Assembly (NCBI RefSeq): GCF_014699035.1
Contig: NZ_JACXAA010000017.1
Location: 34,305 to 98,304 of the forward strand
Source: Spirosoma validum
GTDB taxonomy: Bacteria > Bacteroidota > Bacteroidia > Cytophagales > Spirosomataceae
Reading direction: 5' to 3'
DNA length: 64,000 nucleotides
Made by a program: the position numbers and the translations under genes. Below are positions 54,525-62,687 of the stretch, one piece after another (position 1 is the stretch's first letter; each line of letters opens with the position of its first letter). The notes beneath the pieces are model-generated. The model was given only the letters and a program-made list of their open reading frames with translations, was not told the origin of the DNA and made no database searches.

Positions 54525-55898
54525 TTATCCAGAAATCTGGCAGGCACCCTGTCCGTCTGGTCCTTGCCAGGTGCCGCGGATGGTTGCTCCGTTTTGAAGC
54601 GACAGTGGTTGAGCAACGCCACAGGCCTGATACCACTGCCCATCCTGGGTCGAGCGGAATACCACCTGCACTTGGGTTGTGCCGGCGGGGATTTTAGTCC
54701 CGGTCGCCGCCTGGCCCTGAGTCATGGTCAGTACCGAAGTCCAGGTGTCATTAACCAGACAGCTTAACTGGATGCTGGTGGCCGGACTGATTTCATTGGT
54801 AACCGTGACGGAAAGTTCGGTTGGCAGACCACTACCGCCACCGCCTGGAGTGGCCGGTAAGGCAAGGTTGTAAGGGTTAGTGCCGAGTGCACTGCAATCC
54901 AGACTACCTGTCGTGTTGGGCGAGCCAGCCGGAAACCCCGTAATAGCCTGATACGCGGATTGTAAGTTGGCAAAGCCGCCGAAGGAGGTAGGCTGGCCAG
55001 TGGTATCTACCAGGCCGAAATGGTTTCCATCCTCTTGATAGCGGAAAACAAATCCACCCGAGAATATATCCGCCATATTGACACTGTCCTTCCCGTTCGT
55101 TACGACTGGCTTAATCCCAAAAAGATAGGGTACATCGTCGAAGGGACGGGGCTGGATGGTATTGGCTCCATACTCGGTCATGATCACCGGAATAACTGGA
55201 GTAGCGTTATTAAACAGAAAGCTTTGGTAGAGCCCATAGTACGCTGTCAGGTGACCAATTAAATCGCCCCCTGCCCATCGGTAGCAGTTGTAGCCCAATA
55301 TGTCCAGTCGTTCCTGCGGTGAGCCGCACATATAAGCAGCCGCTGCCTGAATGGTGTATGGAGGGGCATCGCGTTCGGCGCAACCGATGGGGATGGCCCG
55401 GTAACCTTTCTGGGTCATGTACGCACGCAAATCACGGGCGCCGGCTTTAACGATGCTGGGAATCGCATGGCCCAGAGTTGAGTTGTTGGGTCCGGGCGCA
55501 ATGGCTTCGTTGGCAATGGAAAAATATAGGACATTGTCGTATTGAGCAAAGGCATCGGCAACGCTTTTGATTCGGTTAAGAAAGGCAAAGGTGTACTGAG
55601 GGCTAGCGGAGTTGATCGCTGTATCACCGGTAACCGCACCTATCTCCACGTAGATCTGGTTAGCGGCCAGCAAGCTCATTACCTGGTCGTGCGGCTTGGT
55701 TGGATCCACCTGATAAACGCGAATGGCGTTAATACCCAGCGTTTTCCAATTGCCTTCGACTAAGGCCTGAATGGTGGAAAACTGATCATCCGACAGGGGA
55801 TCGACTCCGTCTTGAGGCTGATAACAAATGCCCTTGGGCGACCACCGTTGGCCGTCGAGGTAAAAAAAGTTATTTCTGATCTGAATGCTGCTAGCCAT
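54525..55898 (-). CDS. GH72-like beta-1,3-glucanosyltransferase
   Basis: 457 residues. The order of motifs follows the Gas/Gel family: FFYLDGQRWSPKGICYQPQ at the start, INAIRVYQVDP, FSIANEAIAPG (proposed acid/base E131) and VIMTEYGANT (proposed nucleophile E242). The N-terminus lacks a classical signal peptide. After a Gly-rich linker near residue 355, about 100 residues form a beta-rich carbohydrate-binding-like domain ending TWQGPDGQGACQISG. GH72 enzymes cleave and re-join beta-1,3-glucan and are mostly fungal. A horizontal origin or fungal-wall use is possible. No linked glucan operon is seen. Confidence 0.75.
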   Translation of the reverse strand: MASSIQIRNNFFYLDGQRWSPKGICYQPQDGVDPLSDDQFSTIQALVEGNWKTLGINAIRVYQVDPTKPHDQVMSLLAANQIYVEIGAVTGDTAINSASPQYTFAFLNRIKSVADAFAQYDNVLYFSIANEAIAPGPNNSTLGHAIPSIVKAGARDLRAYMTQKGYRAIPIGCAERDAPPYTIQAAAAYMCGSPQERLDILGYNCYRWAGGDLIGHLTAYYGLYQSFLFNNATPVIPVIMTEYGANTIQPRPFDDVPYLFGIKPVVTNGKDSVNMADIFSGGFVFRYQEDGNHFGLVDTTGQPTSFGGFANLQSAYQAITGFPAGSPNTTGSLDCSALGTNPYNLALPATPGGGGSGLPTELSVTVTNEISPATSIQLSCLVNDTWTSVLTMTQGQAATGTKIPAGTTQVQVVFRSTQDGQWYQACGVAQPLSLQNGATIRGTWQGPDGQGACQISG

Positions 55899-55967
55899 GG
55901 CTTTAGGGAGGTTATGGGGTGAAGGGTATGTTATGAGCTTACATGTTAAAAAGATCTTTATCAGAAG

Positions 55968-56663
55968 CTAGAGCGTGACTGAGAAGTCAAGCTGATTAAG
56001 GGTAACACCGGGATCCTGCTGACGGGCTACCGATAGCAGTTGATTCACCTCATCATTCGTCTTAAAGAGCCAGGTATTGTCTTTGGTCAGAATGGCATAC
56101 AGATCGTATAGGTTGACTCCGAAATGGATTTGCGCTTTGTTCGCTACCTGTTCCCAGTCGATCATCTGCCCGGTTCGGTAATCGCCGAAGGCACACCAGT
56201 AATCCAGATGGGGGGTAAATCTGTATTGCATAAAAGGCTGAGCCGTTACAATAAATGTGGCCCGCTGGGCTAGACCAATCCCTACCGAACCGACGGCCGA
56301 TGGGATTGACCCATCGGCGCTGACAAAGAGACTCCCTGGCTGGCTTCCCGGCTTCTGATCAATAAAATTGAACGTCTTGTTAAGGTAGGTTAACGTTATC
56401 TGGTTTTGATCCGTGAGATCAGCCGGTACAATCTGCTGGGGAACAAAGACGTCTCCTCCCTGCAACTCACCTGGTCCGCCCCAGACAAAGCAAGGCTCGG
56501 GTTGCCAGCGGAATGGGATCTGATGGCCAATGCCACTATTCATAAATTTAGCCCACCAGACTAAGCTATTCTGACCGGCAAACAAAGCGAAACTGCCGCT
56601 GTTGGGCGGGGGCAGTTGATTGATGAATGTAATTGAATACGATGGAGAATTAGCGAGACCCAT
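55968..56663 (-). CDS. Hypothetical protein, possibly lectin-like
   Basis: 231 residues from ATG 56663; a TTG at 56717 gives a longer form, but MGLANSPSYSITFINQLPPP is a better start. It is beta-rich, with many aromatic residues (FVWGGPGELQGGDVF, then FIVTAQPFMQYRFTPHLDYW), resembling secreted or lectin-type folds. No signal peptide is visible. It lies directly upstream of the GH72-like gene on the same strand, with a 69-base gap, and may be co-expressed. No family is recognised. Confidence 0.6.
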   Translation of the reverse strand: MGLANSPSYSITFINQLPPPNSGSFALFAGQNSLVWWAKFMNSGIGHQIPFRWQPEPCFVWGGPGELQGGDVFVPQQIVPADLTDQNQITLTYLNKTFNFIDQKPGSQPGSLFVSADGSIPSAVGSVGIGLAQRATFIVTAQPFMQYRFTPHLDYWCAFGDYRTGQMIDWEQVANKAQIHFGVNLYDLYAILTKDNTWLFKTNDEVNQLLSVARQQDPGVTLNQLDFSVTL

Positions 56664-56964
56664 GAATCGAAAGGAATAGATGGTTAGAGGAAATTTTACG
56701 CTTGAACTGATTGACAATCATCAATAGAGCGGCAAAGGTAGCCGCCCGTGAATGATCGAAAAGGGTTGAGGGACAAATTAACTAAACGGTCAATTGGTAA
56801 ATTTTAAGAGCCGTATTTTGTGATAGGGAAACAGGGTCTATAATTTAAATTATCCTTAAGGAATGCAGATCAAAACGGACATATAATAAGGGGGATAGTT
56901 TTATAGGGTTTTCTCTTTTTACCGATAATAAGGCAGACGTTACGCCTGCTTATGGTGTGGATAA

Positions 56965-57003
56965 AAGCGAAAAGCCTGCCTTCGACTGAAAGCAGACTTT
57001 TTT
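56965..57003 (-). terminator. Terminator of the propeller gene
   Basis: On the minus strand a stem AAGTCTGC / GCAGGCTT (one G-T pair) is followed by a T-rich stretch (TTCGCTTTTAT), some 20 bases after the stop of the 57023-58954 gene. Confidence 0.6.
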
Positions 57004-57022
57004 GTAGTTTAACGTATCGATG

Positions 57023-58954
57023 CTACTGCTGAAAGTATTCTACCTTGTCGGCGTCGATGGTATTATTCAACCTGGCTTCGACTACGGTTGCAGGCAGCAC
57101 TGTTGAGCTGACCGTTACAATGCCCGAAGAGGCCCCCGGACTCAATTGACCCGTCAAGCCAAACGATAGCTTGTCGCCAGCTGCTACGTTCTCCGAAGTG
57201 GTTAAGATGTAGTAGTTGAAATTCGAATTGTCAAAATTCCATACACTGTTCTGTACAGTTCGTCCATTGACGCTGGTTAAGCCCGCATCAAAGGCCAGGT
57301 TAACTTTCTGATCTTTGGTAACCCGTACCGAGAAGCTGCCACTGCTGGCTACCGAATTGAGTTCCACCACATCCACCACCACACCAAAGATAGAACTGCC
57401 ATAGATCGGTGCCGGCCGGGCATAAACAATGGATGTAAGATCGGCCGTTGGCAGGACTGTCACTGTGACGTTGGCTGTGGTTGAGCAGACTCCGCTAATG
57501 CTGGTGACGGAATACGTTGTGGTTGTGGTAGGTGCTACGATAATGGATGGCGTATTTTGGCTATTACTCCAAGAATAATTATCGCCACCATCTGCAGCCA
57601 GAGTCAGGCTGGTGCCAGCGCTGATGGTTTGGGAATTCGGAGTAATGCTGACGGGAAGGTCGCAAAACCGGTACACTTTTACGCTCCCACTATTTGGGAA
57701 GTACTCTTGGGCACCAATTGCCAGTATCTGCCCATCAGAGGAAAGCGAAACGGAACCACCAGCTTGACCTAACGGAAATTCTCCGTTAATATCACTACCC
57801 TTCTGGACCCAGACTCTACTTACTAACTTATAGACTTTTAACTGCCCTCGGTAATTATTGTTGCCGACAGCCCCTACGGCCAATGTCTGCCCATCCGAGG
57901 AGAGGGCAACCGAACTACCAACCATTTCACGCTCCTGGTTTCCGACGATGTCGCTACCCTGCTGGGTCCATACGCCACTTACTATTTTATAGGCCTTCAC
58001 CTTTCCGTGGCTGGCGTTATTGTTAGTTGTCCCGAAGGCTAATGTTTGCCCATCCAAGGAAAGGGCGATGGACCAGCCAGCCGCATCGCCAGTTGCCTCA
58101 CCTTGAAAACTAGTACCTATCTGTATCCATACTCCGCCTACCAGTGTATAAACCTTCACCTGACCTCGTTCTGATGTGTTGCCGATTGCACTCATGGCTA
58201 GGGTTTGCCCGTTCGCAGACAGCGCAACTCTAAAACCAGCATAATCATACTCAGCCTCACCACTAATCGTATTACCTAGCGGAATCCATACCCCGCCCTT
58301 TAGGGCATATACTGCCACCTGTCCACGCGCTGAAATAGACCCATGCGCTCCTACGGCCAGCGTTTGTCCATCCGAAGATAGCGAGACTGAATTACCCACA
58401 AAGCTACCTTCCTGATTGCCAGTGATAGCATTGCCCTGCTGAATCCAAGCATCTTCGATTAGTTTGTAGACTTTTACCTGTCCTCGTTGACTGTTGTTAA
58501 CGTAAGCCCCCACGGCCAGTATCTTACCGTCTGCGGAGAGAGCCATTGCGTGTCCAGCATAATCCATAACGGCGTCACCGGTGATCGTATTCCCCTGCTG
58601 TGACCATGCACCACTTATCCGTTTGTAGACTTTCACCTGTCCTCGACTGGTACTATTTTCGGGTGCTCCCACCGCCAGCATCTGTCCATTGGAGGAGAGC
58701 ACACCCCCAAAATTGGCAAATCGTTGATCGACATTCGCAGGCTTAACATTAGCCTCCATAATCCATTGTGACTGGGCAAATGCGTTATTTCCCCTTACCA
58801 CAGTGAGCCACAGGCACATGATTAATTGTCCAATCAGGTTTACAAAGGGTAAATAGCGGAGTGTTTTCTGGCGGATAAACAATGACTTGATTACTGCGTT
58901 TGAACGACGGGCTTTCATCGTATCAACCAAAGAGAGAAGTAACGTTTTGTTCAT
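57023..58954 (-). CDS. Secreted seven-repeat beta-propeller protein
   Basis: 643 residues. A signal region ends in VVRGNNAFAQSQW; ATG 13 codons in is an alternative start. Seven repeats of about 52 residues follow (pattern ALSSDGQTLAVGA, then RGQVKVYKLVGGVWIQ), consistent with a seven-bladed FG-GAP-like propeller. An Ig-like segment comes next (SAGTSLTLAADGGDNYSWSN). The last domain, residues 505-643, starts DLTSIVYARPAPIYG and ends NTIDADKVEYFQQ; it is homologous to the C-terminus of the protein at 49694-52219. The likely location is the cell surface. Confidence 0.8.
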   Translation of the reverse strand: MNKTLLLSLVDTMKARRSNAVIKSLFIRQKTLRYLPFVNLIGQLIMCLWLTVVRGNNAFAQSQWIMEANVKPANVDQRFANFGGVLSSNGQMLAVGAPENSTSRGQVKVYKRISGAWSQQGNTITGDAVMDYAGHAMALSADGKILAVGAYVNNSQRGQVKVYKLIEDAWIQQGNAITGNQEGSFVGNSVSLSSDGQTLAVGAHGSISARGQVAVYALKGGVWIPLGNTISGEAEYDYAGFRVALSANGQTLAMSAIGNTSERGQVKVYTLVGGVWIQIGTSFQGEATGDAAGWSIALSLDGQTLAFGTTNNNASHGKVKAYKIVSGVWTQQGSDIVGNQEREMVGSSVALSSDGQTLAVGAVGNNNYRGQLKVYKLVSRVWVQKGSDINGEFPLGQAGGSVSLSSDGQILAIGAQEYFPNSGSVKVYRFCDLPVSITPNSQTISAGTSLTLAADGGDNYSWSNSQNTPSIIVAPTTTTTYSVTSISGVCSTTANVTVTVLPTADLTSIVYARPAPIYGSSIFGVVVDVVELNSVASSGSFSVRVTKDQKVNLAFDAGLTSVNGRTVQNSVWNFDNSNFNYYILTTSENVAAGDKLSFGLTGQLSPGASSGIVTVSSTVLPATVVEARLNNTIDADKVEYFQQ

Positions 58955-59084
58955 ATCAATCTAAAGCAAATAGTACGTATAAAGTAATCGGCAAATCACT
59001 CACTAATAGTAAATAAAATCAAAAAGATGACTGGTCAAATTGGCTTGACTTGACTACTGACTTTTAACTACTTGTCACGGCTTA

Positions 59085-59327
59085 TCAGTTGAGCGCAAAG
59101 AACGGAAAGTGTCGACAGTAAATTTTACCTACTTCATCTACCAGCTCATCCAGGCGTTTCGTAAGCATGGTAAAGCGAGTGGGTGAGGTATAAAGCGTGT
59201 AAATACAGCGAAGAAGTCGGGCTGTGTCCAGTAATCTGGGAGAAGTAATCCCTTTCCGTCCTAAATTGTCTTCATAAGCAAATCGGTTGATGACTTGAAC
59301 CCACATGAATCTTATCATCAACTGCAC
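59085..59327 (-). CDS. Small hypothetical protein, doubtful
   Basis: 80 residues ending FPFFALN. The central part LGRKGITSPRLLDTARLLRC, then TMLTKRLDELVDEVGKI is plausible protein. It diverges from the patatin gene with a 19-base gap. It could be real or a chance frame. Confidence 0.35.
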   Translation of the reverse strand: MQLMIRFMWVQVINRFAYEDNLGRKGITSPRLLDTARLLRCIYTLYTSPTRFTMLTKRLDELVDEVGKIYCRHFPFFALN

Positions 59328-59345
59328 TACTCCAATCGCTGAGCT

Positions 59346-60341
59346 ATGAACTACGGCTTTTCGTTGCTGTTTCTGTTGTTAGCGAGGATGGCCTATGCCT
59401 GCGCCGATTCGCTACATTACAAAAATCTGGTTTTTGAGGGCGGTGGGGTACGGGGTATCGCCTATGCTGGGGCACTCAATGTACTTAACCAACGGGGTAT
59501 GCTCCAGCAGGTGGAACGGGTCGGCGGTACGTCGGTCGGCTCGATAACGGCTCTGCTGCTGGCCGTCGGCTATTCAACCGATGAAATGACGGCCATTTTG
59601 TCGGACCTCCATATCGAGCGATTCAATGACGGCCGCTGGTTTTTCATCGGTGGCCTGCACCGCATGGTTCGTCGATTCGGCTGGTACCGGGGCGAACAGT
59701 TCGAGCGGTGGCTGGAAGAGCTAATTGAGCGAAAAACGGGTAATAGAGAGCTGACTTTCGCTCAGTTACATCAACGCCGTAGTGAGGGCTTCCGAGATTT
59801 GTACGTAACAGGTACCAACCTGACAGCCCAGCGCCCAGTGGTGTTTTCTCACCAGCATACGCCCGATATGGCCCTTAAAACCGCCGTTCGCATCAGTATG
59901 TCCGTGCCGCTGTATTTCGGTGCCGTTTTTTTGGATGATCAGCAGCGGGTAGTGCGTCGACCCAAGAAAGGGCATACGTATCAAATCCTGGTGGATAGCG
60001 GTCTGACAGCTAACTACCCCCTGGATCTGTTCGACGTGGAAGGTCAACCCAATGACGAAACACTGGGCTTAAAACTAGAGAGGCCTGAGCAGCTGACTCA
60101 CGATCAGGCCAGTAGTGGTCTAGCTCCTTATTCGATTCGTTCTTTTAATGAGTACATCGGTGCTTTCTATACGTACGTTATTGAGAATCTGAACCGGCAG
60201 CCCACTTGGGCCAACGAAAAAAGCCGAACAATTTACATTAGTATGGAGGGCATCCGCCCCCGAGTTCGGCGAATGCGTGCCGAGGAAACGCAGCGGTTGT
60301 ACGAAAGTGGTCAACGGGCGGCTAGGCGGTTTCAGCCTTAA
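59346..60341 (+). CDS. Patatin-like phospholipase
   Basis: 331 residues. The N-terminus is hydrophobic (FSLLFLLLARMAYACADS), so it is exported or lipid-anchored. The patatin oxyanion loop is FEGGGVRGIAYAGAL. The nucleophile S63 is in GGTSVGSITA, where the usual GxSxG reads G-T-S-V-G. The catalytic Asp is D217 in VDSGLTANYPLDLF. The dyad is complete. Lipid acyl hydrolase in the envelope is the expected role. It stands as a single gene. Confidence 0.88.
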   Translation: MNYGFSLLFLLLARMAYACADSLHYKNLVFEGGGVRGIAYAGALNVLNQRGMLQQVERVGGTSVGSITALLLAVGYSTDEMTAILSDLHIERFNDGRWFFIGGLHRMVRRFGWYRGEQFERWLEELIERKTGNRELTFAQLHQRRSEGFRDLYVTGTNLTAQRPVVFSHQHTPDMALKTAVRISMSVPLYFGAVFLDDQQRVVRRPKKGHTYQILVDSGLTANYPLDLFDVEGQPNDETLGLKLERPEQLTHDQASSGLAPYSIRSFNEYIGAFYTYVIENLNRQPTWANEKSRTIYISMEGIRPRVRRMRAEETQRLYESGQRAARRFQP

Positions 60342-60567
60342 GTCCCTATGGAATGGGTTGTTTGGGGTGGCAGTGGGGCATTGGTAACTGATACAGAATA
60401 ATCTATTGATGGAAGAGGGATAACTAGGAAATTTTCCTACTAATATAACAATGAAACTATAAAAAGTTGGGAAGATATTAATGAATAGTGCTCTTTTAAT
60501 ATAGGACCGTGACTAAAGATTATTGAATAGTTTTTTCCGATTGTAATTACAAAGACATTCCCTTGCT

Positions 60568-61044
60568 CTATTTAAATTTGGAGTGAATAAGGTTGAGTAG
60601 ATATGCAACTCCTGGTCCTACAACGTAGTTAATGACAACTAGCATAATGGTAGTAAATAAAATGGCAGCACAAGCTGTAACTATCTTTTCTGTGATTGGA
60701 TAGGCAACTGAATTCTTGTTGAAGTCTTGTATTTTAGCCTTAATTAATGAACCATTCGTAGCAACAATATGAAATAAGAAGAATAAAGCTGTTATAAGAT
60801 CAACTGCTTTCCATGTATCTATTTTCAAGTGTATTGGAACTAAAGGGTTGAAGACTATAGCAATTAAGATAAACAGCCAAGCAACTAGTTCATTATTATT
60901 GAAAAAATTGGTTTTTGCTCCATAAAAACCAGCTATACATATTACAAACTTCAAAATTATATAATAGCCATACTGCATTTTGTAGAAAACAGGAAATGTC
61001 AGGCCTATTATACTGACCATTAAAATCCAAGTAAAGGTTTTCAT
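60568..61044 (-). CDS. Multi-pass membrane protein
   Basis: 158 residues with about four hydrophobic segments (MVSIIGLTFPVFYKM; WLFILIAIVFNPLVPIHL; LITALFFLFHIV; ILFTTIMLVVINYVVGPG). No family is recognised. GC is lower than that of the patatin gene. It is separated from both neighbours by more than 100 bases. Confidence 0.6.
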   Translation of the reverse strand: MKTFTWILMVSIIGLTFPVFYKMQYGYYIILKFVICIAGFYGAKTNFFNNNELVAWLFILIAIVFNPLVPIHLKIDTWKAVDLITALFFLFHIVATNGSLIKAKIQDFNKNSVAYPITEKIVTACAAILFTTIMLVVINYVVGPGVAYLLNLIHSKFK

Positions 61045-61151
61045 TTTATTGACTATTACGTAAATAGTTTACGCAGTTAGGGTAATGTATTCCAGAAAAA
61101 TTCTGTCAGTAATTTACTGAGCAATCAGTCTTGTACGAGATCGGAGAGAGT

Positions 61152-62132
61152 CTACAGATCTAATCTTTTAGCCCTTACATCGTATATTATGCTATGCTCT
61201 ACTCCTTGTATGCGTTGATTAACAAAGTTTACGCTATAAACATGCTGCTTGACCTGTGACGTTTTACCTCCATACCATATCTTTATAATATCGCCTGTTT
61301 TATCGTTGAACGGTATATTAATTTTGACATTAAAATGCGCCCTAGCCGGTAAGCCGGACGGAAGTATCTTAGCAACGTTATCAAGCATTAATATATCAAT
61401 ACCATCTAAAAGTCTGATTCTTTCAACCGTTCCATTCAGAACCTGAACCTTTAGGTAAATATCATAGTCATTTGTGGTTTCTGTTTGATTGGTAATCTCA
61501 ACGCTTACATCAAAGTCTATTGTGCTGGGGTTTAGCCTGGTTAAAGCGCGATCAAATTTGGCTGTCATCGATAACTCAGGAACTTTAACCTGTCGGCATA
61601 AAGCATACACCAAATAATGTGGTGCAACGTCTGTTCGAGTATCCATTCGTACATAATATCGTCCATCGAACTGATGAGGCTTATTCTGGCTTTCTGGCAC
61701 TTCAAACAGGTAAACGTAACCGCCACTGACCGGCACAGATTGTATACGAACTTCCTGTGGTAGAGGTGAGATTTGGCTGGCTAACTGGTTAATAAAAGAA
61801 TCGCGATCATAAAAAGTAGGCACTGGTGCCAATGGCCCTCTACACATTTTAACTTTCCGCTCCCCTCGCTCCACATCCACAGGTTCCGGAGCTCCCCAGA
61901 TCAATAGCCCACCACTTGAGTTGAGAAAGGCATCAATTGTTTTAAGAACACCTTTTATCCGATCCGCTTCCTTCTTGGATCTAGAACGTGTGTCTTCTGT
62001 CTTATCTGTAAATGATTTGAATTCAAGAAACAGCGTTTCGTCTCGTTCCTCCTGAAAATAACGCTCTAAATCCTGCTGGGTGATTTTGTCAATCGGTTGA
62101 TTGAATAACTCCTCGGTGAATGGTTTGTACAC
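61152..62132 (-). CDS. AlbA_2 (Schlafen-type) DNA-binding/ATPase-like protein
   Basis: 326 residues. The N-terminal 190 residues match the Schlafen AlbA_2 domain: ERDETLFLEFKSFTD, then KTIDAFLNSSGGLLIWGAPE, and later PHQFDGRYYVRMDTRTDVAP. The C-terminal 130 residues are beta-rich (IRLLDGIDILMLDNVAKILP). Such proteins act in transcription control or nucleic-acid-targeted defence. It stands alone. Confidence 0.8.
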   Translation of the reverse strand: MYKPFTEELFNQPIDKITQQDLERYFQEERDETLFLEFKSFTDKTEDTRSRSKKEADRIKGVLKTIDAFLNSSGGLLIWGAPEPVDVERGERKVKMCRGPLAPVPTFYDRDSFINQLASQISPLPQEVRIQSVPVSGGYVYLFEVPESQNKPHQFDGRYYVRMDTRTDVAPHYLVYALCRQVKVPELSMTAKFDRALTRLNPSTIDFDVSVEITNQTETTNDYDIYLKVQVLNGTVERIRLLDGIDILMLDNVAKILPSGLPARAHFNVKINIPFNDKTGDIIKIWYGGKTSQVKQHVYSVNFVNQRIQGVEHSIIYDVRAKRLDL

Positions 62133-62687
62133 GGTGTGAAAGGTGATTTTGATTGGACCTGATTCTTAACAAATGGAATTCCGTAGGTATTGTGTGATTT
62201 TGTGTTGATGGATTAATCAATCGGTTAAGCCTAGAGCTTGTGAGCACAGGTTACACTAATCAAGTGTAGATTTTACCGACACTATCGGCTTAGGATTCGG
62301 TTAGGTTCCTTCAAAGCTGCTTTTTCGGCCGAGCCTGTACAAGCCTCTTTAACGGTTAATCTGACCCGGTACGTTTGCCTCACTGGTGATCGGACCGGGT
62401 TTTGTGTAAAATAGCCAACCATAGACTAGACTGTATTCTTGCCTAGACGAATCGATTTAATGCACGTAGAATAACCATACCTGACAGCCCACGCTACCAA
62501 CGGAACAGTTGAGTCAACCAGAATAACAGATCACCCCATTTAGTTAGTGACCAACAGACTCTGTTCTCAACTTTGTGTCGACCGAATCACCTTGACGTCC
62601 GCCTGAACTTTGTTACTGATTCAATAACGAGCTCAAAGGCTTGACTTCATTTCACTCACTATTATTTAACTACTAGTTAGCCCAACC
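62133..62687. other. Intergenic region before the YadA/S74-type gene
   Basis: 555 bases without a gene. A possible hairpin pairs ACCCGGT with ACCGGGT followed by TTTTG near 62364-62403. I see no other feature. Confidence 0.4.
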
